A stretch of 64,000 nucleotides of DNA from Bacteroidota bacterium (GTDB lineage: Bacteria > Bacteroidota > Bacteroidia > UBA7662 > CANHCV01), in the NCBI GenBank assembly GCA_947459245.1, contig CANHCV010000004.1, positions 1 through 64,000 on the forward strand, in the 5' to 3' direction. Of this stretch, positions 25,432 to 34,238 are shown piece by piece. Position numbers and translations under genes: made by a program. The stretch's first letter is position 1. Each line of letters starts with the position of its first letter. A model generated the notes under the pieces. The model saw only the letters and a program-made list of their open reading frames with translations, was not told where the DNA came from and did not search any database.

Positions 25432-26886
25432 TTACGTTGCAAGGCTTTTTTTGCTACCCATCCACAATCCCAAGAAGGTTATTGCGGCATTGATCAGTAA
25501 AATTTCATAACCAAATTGGTAGCCGCCCAACAGATTGAGTTTTTTCGCTAAAACATCGGAGAGTAAATAACAAATTCCGGGACTTAAAATGGCCATAATG
25601 GGGGCGAAAATGGGCGAAAGGACTCGCTTTGTGAAAATTCCAAACGCGAATAAACCCAAAAGTGGACCGTAGGTAAATCCAGCAATTTTAATGATCAAAT
25701 CAATGATGGTTTTGTTGTCGATTTGATAAAACACCAACAAACAAACAAAGAACAATGCCGTGAATCCCAAATGAACCCATCTGCGGATTTTGGTTTTCTT
25801 TTCCTCGGTGTAATTTTTATGATTGAATTGCAATAGATCGATGCAAAAGGAAGCGGTTAGAGCGGTAATGGCGCCGTCGGCGCTTGGGAATAGTGCCGAC
25901 ACCAAAGCCACCAAGAAAATCAATCCGAAAATAGGTGGCAAATGCTGAAGAGCAACCGTTGGGAAAAGGGTATCTCCGCTGGCGCTGATGCCCAATTCGG
26001 TTCCGTAAATGGTTAAAATGGCACCTAAAAAAACAAAAAGAAAATTGACAAACAAAAGGGTAGAGGCAAAAACCAACATGTTCTTTTGAGAGTCCTTCAA
26101 TGTTCTAACTGAAATGTTTTTTTGCATCATCTCTTGGTCCAAACCGGTCATGGCTATGGTGGTAAAGAATCCACCCAACAAGTGTTTTACCCAAAAAGAA
26201 GGGGTGTGATAATCGGTATTGATCCAAAAATCTAAATGAACAGATTTAATTTGATCCCAAACGGGAGCCGGGTTGTTCAGTTCACCGCTCACAAAAAGGG
26301 TACATGCTACCAAACCAAGAAGCATTAACGAGGTTTGAAGCGTATCGGTCCAAACAATGGTTTTTACACCGCCTTTAAAAGTGTAGGCCAAAATCATGAG
26401 CAGAATGATGATGGAAGTTGCTGCAAAATGCAATCCTAAATCGTTGAAAATGAATGTTTGGAGAATAGCGATCACCAAATAAAGTCGAGCGGTGGCTCCC
26501 AAAGTTCGGCTGATGATGAATACGGTTGCCCCGGTTTGGTAAGGCAGTGTTCCGAAGCGTTCTTTAAGGTAATGGTAAATGCTGGTAACATTCAATCGAT
26601 AATACAGGGGCAACAAAATGTAGGCTACTGCAAAGTACCCAAGAAAGAAACCCAAAACCACCATCATGTAGGTGAAACCTCCTTTGGCAACTCCACCGGG
26701 GACCGAAACGAAGGTTACCCCACTAAGGGAGGTGCCAATCATTCCGAATGCAACCAGCCACCACGATGAATTTTTATTCCCAACAAAATAGCCCTGATTG
26801 TCGGTCCCTTTGGCCGTTCGAAGGCTTACCCAAAAGAGGACCAGGAAATAAATTCCTAAAACCGAGGCTAGCAATAAGGGATTCAT
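25432..26886 (-). CDS. Sodium:solute symporter family transporter
   Basis: A 484-residue inner-membrane protein with about 13 helices, of the SSS family that imports solutes with Na+. N-terminal GTDNQGYFVGNKNSSWWLVAFG and GTSLSGVTFVSVPGG are family signatures around the sodium site, and SALFPSADGAITALT matches the helix-8 region with its conserved Ser residues. The solute is not identifiable. The ATG overlaps the transketolase stop as ATGA, so the two are likely co-expressed, which hints at a sugar or organic acid substrate without proving it. Confidence 0.87.
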   Translation of the reverse strand: MNPLLLASVLGIYFLVLFWVSLRTAKGTDNQGYFVGNKNSSWWLVAFGMIGTSLSGVTFVSVPGGVAKGGFTYMMVVLGFFLGYFAVAYILLPLYYRLNVTSIYHYLKERFGTLPYQTGATVFIISRTLGATARLYLVIAILQTFIFNDLGLHFAATSIIILLMILAYTFKGGVKTIVWTDTLQTSLMLLGLVACTLFVSGELNNPAPVWDQIKSVHLDFWINTDYHTPSFWVKHLLGGFFTTIAMTGLDQEMMQKNISVRTLKDSQKNMLVFASTLLFVNFLFVFLGAILTIYGTELGISASGDTLFPTVALQHLPPIFGLIFLVALVSALFPSADGAITALTASFCIDLLQFNHKNYTEEKKTKIRRWVHLGFTALFFVCLLVFYQIDNKTIIDLIIKIAGFTYGPLLGLFAFGIFTKRVLSPIFAPIMAILSPGICYLLSDVLAKKLNLLGGYQFGYEILLINAAITFLGLWMGSKKSLAT

Positions 26887-28826
26887 CCGATTTGGAGAAA
26901 TTGGGACATTTTTTGAGCAACTTTTTCTGGGGTAAATCCGAAATAATCGGCCAAAACGTTGCCAGGTGCTGAAGCTCCAAAAGTATCAAGGCCGATGTTC
27001 AAGCCGTTCATGCCAGTAAACTTCTGCCATCCCAAGGTGCAGCCCGCTTCAATCGAAATTCTTTTCGAAGTGGTTGGAGACAGGATTTCGTTGCGGTATG
27101 CTTCATCCTGTTCCCAGAACAGCTCCCAACAAGGGATGGAAACCACTCGAATATTTCCAGAGAAATCTAACTTTTGGGCCGCCTCAATGGCTACGTGAAC
27201 TTCCGAACCGGTTGCAAAAACAATGGCATCGGCAGGTAGCCCGGGTTTTGTTTCAAACTTGATGAATGCTCCTTTTTCAATGGCAACGGAACCTTCCAAA
27301 GTGGGCACGTTTTGACGCGTTAAAGCGATTAAACTTGGCCGATGGGTTTCTTTGAAATATTGGTTCATGCAGGCCAAGGTTTCGCGTGCATCCGCTGGTC
27401 GGAAAACCAATAAATTGGGAATGGCACGCAAACTCATCAAGTGTTCGATGGGTTGGTGGGTGGGGCCATCTTCTCCAACAAAAAACGAATCGTGAGTAAA
27501 TACATGCAAGGTTTGAATTTCTTGAATGCCACTCATGCGGATAGCATTTCGAGAGTAATCGGCAAAAGTTAAAAATGTTGCTCCAAATGAATGCATTCCG
27601 CCATAAAGCGACATTCCGTTTTGAATGCAAGCCATGGAAAATTCACGAACTCCGAAAGCAATGTTTCGGCCCAATCGATTTTCTTTGGAGAATTCACCCA
27701 CTTTTTTAGCAAATCCCTCCGTATTGTTTGACGGTTCTAGATCGGCCGATCCACCCATCAAATTGGGCGCAACATCGGCGGCTTGTTCCAAAACCATACC
27801 AAACGCTTTTCGGGTTGCCATGCTTTCGCCAACGGGAAAGTCCACTTTCATTTCAGGTACAGCCGAGAAAAGGGAGGCAACTTTAGGTTGATTTTGATGT
27901 GCTTGAATCCAGCGCTCTGCTTCTTCGTTGAAAACATTGAAATGGGTAGAGAAGCGCTGGTAAGTTGATTCCGATACTTGGAAGAATTTTTCCGGATCCA
28001 ATCCTAATTTGGATTTGGTTGCTGCAATTTCTTCCGGTTTTAGGGGTTCCCCGTGGGTTTTGTGCGATCCTTCCATGGATGCAGTTCCCTTTGCAATGGT
28101 GGTATTCCCGATGATCAATAAGGGCTGAGTTCGTGGAGTTTGGGCATGATCCAAACAAGCACGAATGGCCGCATGATCGTGACCATCAATGGTTCGAACT
28201 TCCCAGCCAATAGCTTGAAACAGTAATTCGAAATTGGTGGAATCTGATCTTGATGTTTTTCCCGAAATTTGAATGTCGTTTTTATCGTAAAAAACGACCA
28301 AATTGTCCAACGCCTGGTGTCCGGCAATCGCGGCAGTCCCGATGGCTACGCTTTCTTGAAGGTCTCCATCACCCACCAAAACGTACACCTTGTTTTTAAG
28401 AATTTCAGAACCTAAAACCGCTTCTTGATGCTTTTCAGCCATGGCCATACCAACTGCCATGGAAATGCCTTGGCCCAATGGCCCCGTAGTGGCTTCAACA
28501 CCGGGAGTGAGGTGAACTTCGGGGTGTCCGGGAGTTAAACTTCCCAACTGTCGGAAATTCTGAATTTCCTTCATTTCCAACAAACCCATCAAGTGCAACA
28601 TGGAATATTGAAGCATGGATTCATGTCCTGCCGAAAGGATAAATCGATCTCGGTTATGCCATTTTGGATATTTTGGAGCAAATCGCAAATAATCCATGTG
28701 GAGGATGCTCACAAAATCGGCGGAGGAAAAGGCCCCACCGGGGTGTCCGGAATTGGCGCTACGGGTGGCGTCCATGATCAATCCTTTTACTTCATTGATC
28801 ACTTGAAAATCGATGGAATTCGACAT
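26883..28826 (-). CDS. tkt: Transketolase
   Basis: Thiamine-diphosphate enzyme that moves two-carbon units between sugar phosphates in the pentose phosphate pathway. GHPGGAFSSADF, the GDGD(LQES) metal-site motif, KTHGEPL and the pyrimidine-domain GVREFSMA with FVGEDGPTHQPIEHL are all present in order. A single 647-residue chain is the usual bacterial form. The frame extends seven codons upstream to a TTG that lies in the TACCTTTG promoter box, so I take the ATG at 28826. It heads a minus-strand unit with the symporter. Confidence 0.94.
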   Translation of the reverse strand: MSNSIDFQVINEVKGLIMDATRSANSGHPGGAFSSADFVSILHMDYLRFAPKYPKWHNRDRFILSAGHESMLQYSMLHLMGLLEMKEIQNFRQLGSLTPGHPEVHLTPGVEATTGPLGQGISMAVGMAMAEKHQEAVLGSEILKNKVYVLVGDGDLQESVAIGTAAIAGHQALDNLVVFYDKNDIQISGKTSRSDSTNFELLFQAIGWEVRTIDGHDHAAIRACLDHAQTPRTQPLLIIGNTTIAKGTASMEGSHKTHGEPLKPEEIAATKSKLGLDPEKFFQVSESTYQRFSTHFNVFNEEAERWIQAHQNQPKVASLFSAVPEMKVDFPVGESMATRKAFGMVLEQAADVAPNLMGGSADLEPSNNTEGFAKKVGEFSKENRLGRNIAFGVREFSMACIQNGMSLYGGMHSFGATFLTFADYSRNAIRMSGIQEIQTLHVFTHDSFFVGEDGPTHQPIEHLMSLRAIPNLLVFRPADARETLACMNQYFKETHRPSLIALTRQNVPTLEGSVAIEKGAFIKFETKPGLPADAIVFATGSEVHVAIEAAQKLDFSGNIRVVSIPCWELFWEQDEAYRNEILSPTTSKRISIEAGCTLGWQKFTGMNGLNIGLDTFGASAPGNVLADYFGFTPEKVAQKMSQFLQIG

Positions 28827-28844
28827 GGAAAAGGGAATTTTTTG

Positions 28845-28852
28845 CAAAGGTA
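28845..28852 (-). promoter_or_regulatory. Promoter -7 box of the transketolase gene
   Basis: TACCTTTG on the minus strand matches TAnnTTTG, 18 bases upstream of the ATG. Immediately next to it, 28852-28873, is a 10-bp imperfect inverted repeat with arms AAGGGGAAAA and TTTTTCCCTT. This could be a weak terminator for the upstream PAP2 gene or an operator; it has no T-tract. Confidence 0.6.
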
Positions 28853-28874
28853 AGGGGAAAAGCTTTTTCCCTTT

Positions 28875-29483
28875 TCACTCGTTGTTCACAACCCACTTTT
28901 GAGGGATGATTCGCTTCCAAATTTCTGCCACCAAAATACCGATGAATGACCCAACAACAACATCCATTGGAAAATGTTGTGCAAGGAAAATTCGAGAAAA
29001 TCCTACCAATGAAGCTAAAATTAGTAAAAAGAGGGTAGCTGATTTTGAAGGGACAAAAGAGGTTAATAGATAAAAAAAAGCGAATGCCCCAATGGTGTGT
29101 CCGGAAGGGAAGGAATGATGAAGATGAACTTCAACATGCTGCGGCAATTGAATCGCCCGATGCATTTTTTCGAAATGCAATTTTGGACGATCGCTTTCGG
29201 GGAAAACAACCCTTTTGAAAAACTGTCCAACCAACCCCGCAACCGAAGGTGCAAGTCCCAAGAACAATCCTTGTTTCCAGCCTTTCCAAAACATCACGAG
29301 GATGGAAAGGATTCCAATCAACCAACCTTCGCCCAAAAAAGTAATCCATTTCCAAAATTCGGGAATGGGGGAGAAGAGGTGATTGAAATAAAGAAAAACC
29401 GACTCGTTCCCCCAGGTAATGAGGGCAAGTAACCACAAGGCAAACCAAGCAGTCAAGAAAATTGAAACGCTTTTTTGGTGCAT
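28875..29483 (-). CDS. PAP2 family phosphatase
   Basis: A 202-residue membrane protein of the type-2 phosphatidic acid phosphatase family, with about five helices and the active site facing the periplasm. The three signature parts are visible: KRVVFPESDRP, PSGHT, and SRIFLAQHFPMDVVVG. Such enzymes dephosphorylate undecaprenyl pyrophosphate or phosphatidate derivatives; the sequence does not say which. The ATG lies 6 bases after a TACATTTG box that is back to back with the promoter of the divergent SixA-like gene. Confidence 0.87.
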   Translation of the reverse strand: MHQKSVSIFLTAWFALWLLALITWGNESVFLYFNHLFSPIPEFWKWITFLGEGWLIGILSILVMFWKGWKQGLFLGLAPSVAGLVGQFFKRVVFPESDRPKLHFEKMHRAIQLPQHVEVHLHHSFPSGHTIGAFAFFYLLTSFVPSKSATLFLLILASLVGFSRIFLAQHFPMDVVVGSFIGILVAEIWKRIIPQKWVVNNE

Positions 29484-29488
29484 TGAAG

Positions 29489-29506
29489 CAAATGTAGTTA
29501 CTTTTG
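29489..29506. promoter_or_regulatory. Back-to-back divergent promoters (PAP2 gene and SixA-like gene)
   Basis: On the minus strand TACATTTG (29496-29489) precedes the PAP2 ATG; on the plus strand TACTTTTG (29499-29506) precedes the SixA-like TTG start. The two -7 boxes are only 2 bases apart, so the polymerase footprints must overlap fully. Confidence 0.65.
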
Positions 29507-29520
29507 TTCAAAACCTAATT

Positions 29521-30009
29521 TTGAGAACCCTCTATTTAATGCGTCACGGACAAGCCCTTTCTGCAGAAATGGGTCAGGCCGACTTTTCTCGGAAACTATC
29601 GGAGAAGGGGGAAGCAGATATTGCGCACGAAGCTCAAATATTACTTGAAAAAGCCATTCAGTTTGATTTGGTTCTGTGTTCACCCACAGAGCGCACCCAA
29701 AAAACTGCAGGAATTTTAGTTCATGGAATGGGTTTAAAACATGAAATCATTGAATTTGAAACACGATTGGTGAATGCATCTCCAGATCAAATATTCTTTT
29801 GCATCATGGAGGCCAATCCAGAAGCCAACCATCTGTTGGTTGTTGCTCACAATCCTGGAATATCCAATTTGGCTGGGATGTTGAGCACCCAAACCCCAAT
29901 TCTTTCTTTTCAACCCGGTGGAATTGCCGCCTTTCGCTATCCTGAAGCTCGTTCGTGGATGGAGGCGGCACAGCAAGAACCCGATTTTCTTTGGTACGTA
30001 CAGCCCTAA
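29521..30009 (+). CDS. SixA-like phosphohistidine phosphatase
   Basis: A 162-residue histidine-phosphatase fold protein starting RTLYLMRHGQA, with the catalytic His9 in RHG. Other expected parts are LSEKGEAD, LCSPTERTQKTA and the second catalytic His in VVAHNPG. SixA removes phosphate from phosphohistidine proteins; here the target is unknown. The start is a TTG, supported by the promoter box 15 bases upstream and by the family's beginning a few residues before RHG. The open frame extends upstream into the divergent gene, which I reject. Confidence 0.85.
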   Translation: MRTLYLMRHGQALSAEMGQADFSRKLSEKGEADIAHEAQILLEKAIQFDLVLCSPTERTQKTAGILVHGMGLKHEIIEFETRLVNASPDQIFFCIMEANPEANHLLVVAHNPGISNLAGMLSTQTPILSFQPGGIAAFRYPEARSWMEAAQQEPDFLWYVQP

Positions 30010-30017
30010 TTTGATAA

Positions 30018-31115
30018 ATGTTTACAGTGAATAAGCCCGATTTTTACCACGCCGATTGCCGACACTTGCGCGGTGACCTTCCTTGCAAGCCTCATAAAAA
30101 AACAGGAGCTCATTGCGGCAATTGTGGCGATTACGATCCCGTTTCTCAACGCATATTGATCATCAAGCTTGGCGCATTGGGCGATGTTATTCGGACAACG
30201 CCACTGGTAACACGGATGCGGCAGCGGTATCCTGGTTGTAAAATCACTTGGCTCACGTTAAGTCCCGCCATTTTACCTTCTTCAGAAATTGAAGAGATCT
30301 TGCCTTTTGAATTGAAATCCATCGTTTATTTGGAAGGATGCCATTTCGATGTGGCCATCAATTTGGATAAAGACAAGGAGGCTGGCTCTCTTTTGAAACG
30401 CATTTCAGCCGACCAGAAATTTGGGTTCATCTTAGAAAAAAATGTTGTTCAACCCATTGATTCTAAGGCTTACCACAAATACCACACGGGTTTGTTCGAT
30501 GATGTAAGCAAAGCCAATACCCTCAGTTATTGCGAGGAGATTTTCGCCATTTGCGGATTGGAATATGCAGGAGAAAAGTATTTGCTCGATAATCATTCCG
30601 ACAAAGGGTACGAATGGCCAAGTTTAACCGTGGGGAAACCCATTGTTGGATTGAATACCGGAGTTGGGGCCCGATGGCCAACCCGACTTTGGGACAATGA
30701 GAATTGGGTGGAGCTATGTCGACAAATTGAAAATGCAGGTTTTCAACCGCTGCTCTTGGGTGGAGAACAAGAACATCCCAATAACGTTGAGTTGCAAAAG
30801 CTAACCGGTGCAATGTATTTGGGGCATTTCTCCCTTCAACAATACATCAATTTAATGAACCAATGCGATGTTGTAGTTACTCAAGTAAGCATGTCGATGC
30901 ACTTGGCGTTGGGTTTGCAGAAAAAAATTGTTCTGATGAATAACATTTTCAATAAGCACGAATTCGATCTTTTTGGAAATGGGTTTCTTGTTGAGCCTGA
31001 GCACGATTGCACCTGTTTTTATGCCGGAACTTGCTCCCAAGGCAAGTCGTGCATGCAGTACTTAAAACCATCAACAGTCTTGGATCGAATAAAAAAATTG
31101 GTTGAAAAGGGTTGA
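30018..31115 (+). CDS. GT9 (heptosyltransferase-like) glycosyltransferase with Cys-rich ends
   Basis: A 365-residue protein. The core from about residue 44 starts RILIIKLGALGDVIRTTPL, the donor/acceptor signature of family 9 transferases (LPS heptosyltransferases). A C-terminal half has GLNTGVGARWPTRLW and LLLGGEQEH. Before the core lies a 40-residue module with Cys14, 23, 33 and 36 (DCRHLRGDLPC, HCGNC), and near the C-terminus four more Cys occur in DCTCFYAGTCSQGKSC. These could bind a metal. The role is probably lipopolysaccharide or related glycan synthesis; the sugar is unknown. It lies 8 bases after the SixA-like gene. Confidence 0.83.
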   Translation: MFTVNKPDFYHADCRHLRGDLPCKPHKKTGAHCGNCGDYDPVSQRILIIKLGALGDVIRTTPLVTRMRQRYPGCKITWLTLSPAILPSSEIEEILPFELKSIVYLEGCHFDVAINLDKDKEAGSLLKRISADQKFGFILEKNVVQPIDSKAYHKYHTGLFDDVSKANTLSYCEEIFAICGLEYAGEKYLLDNHSDKGYEWPSLTVGKPIVGLNTGVGARWPTRLWDNENWVELCRQIENAGFQPLLLGGEQEHPNNVELQKLTGAMYLGHFSLQQYINLMNQCDVVVTQVSMSMHLALGLQKKIVLMNNIFNKHEFDLFGNGFLVEPEHDCTCFYAGTCSQGKSCMQYLKPSTVLDRIKKLVEKG

Positions 31116-31140
31116 CTTTTATGATTTTTTTTTATCTTTG
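31112..31140 (+). promoter_or_regulatory. Promoter of tRNA-Pro
   Basis: TTG at 31112-31114 and TATCTTTG at 31133-31140 are 18 bases apart, a good match to the Bacteroidota pattern. The upstream element overlaps the stop codon of the GT9 gene. Confidence 0.8.
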
Positions 31141-31155
31141 CACACCCTAAACGTT

Positions 31156-31229
31156 CGGGGTGTAGCGTAGCCCGGTATCGCGCCTGCTTTGGGAGCAGGA
31201 GGTCGTAGGTTCGAATCCTGCCACCCCGA
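31156..31229 (+). tRNA. tRNA-Pro (anticodon TGG)
   Basis: A 74-base cloverleaf with acceptor stem CGGGGTG/CACCCCG, anticodon stem CCTGC/GCAGG with loop TTTGGGA, and T stem GTAGG/CCTGC with loop TTCGAAT. Anticodon TGG decodes proline CCN codons. The 5' base is C pairing with G, the usual proline tRNA feature. The CCA end is not encoded. Confidence 0.97.
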
Positions 31230-31236
31230 CGAACTT

Positions 31237-31270
31237 AAAAAGTCCTAACTTCGGTTGGGACTTTTTTTTT
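31237..31270 (+). terminator. Intrinsic terminator of tRNA-Pro
   Basis: AAGTCCTAAC and GTTGGGACTT pair around the stable TTCG tetraloop (31250-31253), followed by a run of T. It is separate from the serS promoter just downstream. Confidence 0.88.
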
Positions 31271-31291
31271 GGCATATTCCATGCAAAAAAG

Positions 31292-31299
31292 TAACTTTG
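31292..31299 (+). promoter_or_regulatory. Promoter -7 box of the serS operon
   Basis: TAACTTTG matches TAnnTTTG, 17 bases upstream of the serS ATG. No T-box leader or other riboswitch structure fits in this short space. Confidence 0.65.
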
Positions 31300-31316
31300 T
31301 AAGATAACCGGAACCC

Positions 31317-32588
31317 ATGTTAGATATTCGTACCATTCGAGAACAAAAAGACCTCATCGCAGCACGTCTTGCTCGTCGATCCAAAGATTTTTCCGCCGAT
31401 TTGGATCAAGTCATTGCTTTGGATGATCAACGGAAAGCCATTCAATTGCAATTGGATACCAATCTCGCCCGACAAAATGAATTGGCTAAATCCATTGGTG
31501 CGTTAATGAAGGATGGAAAAAAGGAAGATGCCGAAGCTGCAAAGCAAGAAGTTGCTCAGTTGAAGATGACTTCGAAGGACATCGAAGAAAAAAAGATTTC
31601 CAAGGAAATGGAAATCAAACAAATCCTTTTAACTATTCCGAACGCTCCGGCAGAACGTGTTCCAATCGGAAAAACTCCCGAAGAAAATGAAATCGCTTTT
31701 GCCATGCCCGGTTTGCCATCGGTTCCAGAAGGTTCTATACCACACTGGGATTTAGCAAAAAAGTACGATTTGATCGATTTCGAAACGGGAGTGAAAATTG
31801 CCGGCGCAGGGTTTCCGCTCTACAAAGGAAAGGGTGCTCGTTTGCAACGTGCCTTGATCAATTTCTTTTTGGATGAGGCGGAAAAGGCCGGTTTTCAAGA
31901 AGTTCAGCCTCCAATTGTAGTGAACGAAGATTCGGGATATGGAACCGGTCAGTTGCCCGATAAAGAAGGCCAAATGTATTACATCGGTTTGGATAACCTT
32001 TACTTGGTTCCTACCGCTGAAGTTCCTGTTACCAATATTTTTAGAGATACCATTCTAAAAGAATCCGACTTCCCCATTCAACTTACTGCATACACTCCGT
32101 GCTTTCGTCGAGAAGCAGGTAGTTATGGAAAAGATGTTCGAGGGTTAAATCGCTTGCATCAGTTTGATAAGGTTGAAATTGTGGTGGTGGATCATCCCGA
32201 AAATTCATACAGCAGGTTGGAGGAAATGAGGAATTACGTTGCAGGTTTGTTGGAGAAATTGGGATTGCATTACCGAACGCTTTTGTTGTGTGGAGGAGAC
32301 ATGGGTTTTGCATCAGCCATGACGTATGACATGGAAGTATATTCTGCAGCCCAAGAACGTTGGCTTGAGGTGAGTTCCGTTTCTAATTTTGAATCGTTCC
32401 AAGCCAATCGTCTTCAGTGCCGATTCAAAGGCGAGGACGGTAAAACGCGATTGGTGCACACCCTGAATGGGTCGGCCCTCGCATTGCCTCGCATCGTGGC
32501 ATCTCTTTTGGAAAATAACCAAACCCCGGAAGGAATTCGAATCCCATCTTGCCTAGTTCCATATACCGGTTTTGACCTTATTTCCTAA
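31317..32588 (+). CDS. serS: Seryl-tRNA synthetase
   Basis: Class II aminoacyl-tRNA synthetase that charges tRNA-Ser. The N-terminal two-stranded coiled coil covers about residues 25-105 (highly charged, with QLKMTSKDIEEKK). The catalytic domain has motif 1 around FQEVQPPIVVNE, then YLVPTAEVPVTN, motif 2 FRREAGSYGKDVRGLNRLHQF and motif 3 LNGSALALPRIVASLLEN. The 423-residue length is standard. It heads an operon with the DUF6029 gene, whose ATG shares a base with its stop. Confidence 0.97.
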   Translation: MLDIRTIREQKDLIAARLARRSKDFSADLDQVIALDDQRKAIQLQLDTNLARQNELAKSIGALMKDGKKEDAEAAKQEVAQLKMTSKDIEEKKISKEMEIKQILLTIPNAPAERVPIGKTPEENEIAFAMPGLPSVPEGSIPHWDLAKKYDLIDFETGVKIAGAGFPLYKGKGARLQRALINFFLDEAEKAGFQEVQPPIVVNEDSGYGTGQLPDKEGQMYYIGLDNLYLVPTAEVPVTNIFRDTILKESDFPIQLTAYTPCFRREAGSYGKDVRGLNRLHQFDKVEIVVVDHPENSYSRLEEMRNYVAGLLEKLGLHYRTLLLCGGDMGFASAMTYDMEVYSAAQERWLEVSSVSNFESFQANRLQCRFKGEDGKTRLVHTLNGSALALPRIVASLLENNQTPEGIRIPSCLVPYTGFDLIS

Positions 32589-34237
32589 TGAGAAAAATTG
32601 TCCTCTCTTTCCTTTTCCTTTGGATTGGCCTTGCATCTTCCGCTCAGTTAAGTGGAGATTTACAAGTAAACCAGAACTTTTTTATTCTGGATTCAGCAAT
32701 TTTCCCCAATGGAAACGTAATTCCTCCCCAATACTACCAGCAACTTTCATCCACTGAAGGTTGGCTAACGATGAATTACCGACATGATGACTACACCTTC
32801 GGTATTCGTTACGATTTGTTTCAAAACAGTGGTTTAAGGAATCCGCAAGCGGCGTACAACGGACAGGGATTAGGCTATTGGTTTGTTCAGAAAAAAACAG
32901 ATAACCTTGAAATTACTGCAGGTTATTTCTACGAGCAATTTGGTTCTGGAGTTGCTTTCCGGGCTTACGAACAGCGCGGCCAAAATTTGGATTATGCCAT
33001 TATGGGAATGCGGGCAAAATACCAGTTTTCCGATAAATGGAGCATGAAGGCATTTACGGGTAAGCAGAAATTTCTTTTTGGAACGTATCAACCGGCCATC
33101 AGCGGGGTTTTTACCGAAAGAGAATTTCAACTTTCTGAAAATTTCAGATTCAACGCGTACACTTCGGTGGTTAACCGCGTTATGGATAATTCTGATGCTC
33201 AAACCATTTTGAATAATGTGAATTTACAAGCTCTTCAAGAACGATTTGACGTTCGAAGAAACGTGTGGATTTACAACGGTGGAATTCAAGCCGATTACAA
33301 AAACTTTAGTTTTCAGGGAGAGGCAAACTTTAAAACCCGTGAAGCCATGAACGATAATAAAATTGATACGTTGGTGGATGGATCAGGGAATGTAAGTTAC
33401 ACGCAAAGAAACATTCTTGTGAATAAACCCGGCACCGTACTTTTCGGCTCGGTTAGTTATTCCAAGCCGGGATTAGGGGTTACGGCTCAATTCAAACGAA
33501 CCGATCATTTCGATTTTCGCACGTCTCCGAATGAAATTCTAAACAATGGCTTGGTTTCCTTTCTGCCTCCCATTGCCAGAATGAATACTTACCGATTGCC
33601 TAGTCGTTATGCCCCTGCAACCCAATTGATCGGTGAGCAAGGTTTTCAAATCGACGTTTCAAAACGCTTGAATAAAAAACACGATGTTGCTGTTAATCTC
33701 GCTCAAAGCACCGATTTAAGGAATCAATTGCTGTACCGAGAGGTTTATTTGGAAGTGAAGTCGAAAATTGGAACGAAAGTCAAAGCGGTTTACGGTGTTC
33801 AATACCTCAATTATAATTTTGGGGTGTATCAAAAACAAGAAATTCCCGGTACCAACGGAAATACGACCGATAAATTGGTTCGTGCTGTTACTCCTTACAT
33901 CGACGTTACTTACAAAATTGATCGGAAAAAGTCGCTTCGCATGGAACTATCTCACATGTCTACACAACAAGATCTTGGGTCATGGTGGTGGGGATTGCTG
34001 GAGTACAACATTGCGCCGAAATACAGCTTTTCCATTATGGATATGTGGAATTATGGGAATCCAAGAGCTAACGAACGAATTCATTATTACACCATTTTTG
34101 GTGCAGTGAATTTTGGTAAAAACCGTTTAGCTGGTGGATACGTTAAGCAAGTTCAAGGCGTGGTTTGCAACGGTGGCGTTTGTAGGGTTGAACCCGCATT
34201 CAATGGATTTCGTTTTACCTTAACCTCAACGTTTTAA
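32588..34237 (+). CDS. DUF6029-type predicted outer membrane beta-barrel protein
   Basis: A 549-residue exported protein with signal peptide MRKIVLSFLFLWIGLASSAQ. The rest consists of alternating polar and aromatic beta strands (for example YTFGIRYDLFQN, LEITAGYFYEQFG, FSFQGEANFKT) and ends in FRFTLTSTF, a C-terminal aromatic typical of outer membrane barrels. I recognise it as the Bacteroidota DUF6029 family, with no known function. It is followed one base later by an Omp28-type lipoprotein, a pairing that suggests a joint role at the outer membrane. The start overlaps the serS stop (TAATG). Confidence 0.78.
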   Translation: MRKIVLSFLFLWIGLASSAQLSGDLQVNQNFFILDSAIFPNGNVIPPQYYQQLSSTEGWLTMNYRHDDYTFGIRYDLFQNSGLRNPQAAYNGQGLGYWFVQKKTDNLEITAGYFYEQFGSGVAFRAYEQRGQNLDYAIMGMRAKYQFSDKWSMKAFTGKQKFLFGTYQPAISGVFTEREFQLSENFRFNAYTSVVNRVMDNSDAQTILNNVNLQALQERFDVRRNVWIYNGGIQADYKNFSFQGEANFKTREAMNDNKIDTLVDGSGNVSYTQRNILVNKPGTVLFGSVSYSKPGLGVTAQFKRTDHFDFRTSPNEILNNGLVSFLPPIARMNTYRLPSRYAPATQLIGEQGFQIDVSKRLNKKHDVAVNLAQSTDLRNQLLYREVYLEVKSKIGTKVKAVYGVQYLNYNFGVYQKQEIPGTNGNTTDKLVRAVTPYIDVTYKIDRKKSLRMELSHMSTQQDLGSWWWGLLEYNIAPKYSFSIMDMWNYGNPRANERIHYYTIFGAVNFGKNRLAGGYVKQVQGVVCNGGVCRVEPAFNGFRFTLTSTF

Positions 34238-34238
34238 C

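Noticed and set aside
28852-28873. Inverted repeat next to the transketolase promoter considered as a terminator of the PAP2 gene
   Set aside because: A 10-bp imperfect stem but no T-tract on either strand and it touches the tkt -7 box; an operator is possible but equally unsupported.
31116-31316. T-box or other riboswitch ahead of serS
   Set aside because: The space is occupied by tRNA-Pro and its terminator, and only about 20 bases lie between the promoter box and the ATG.
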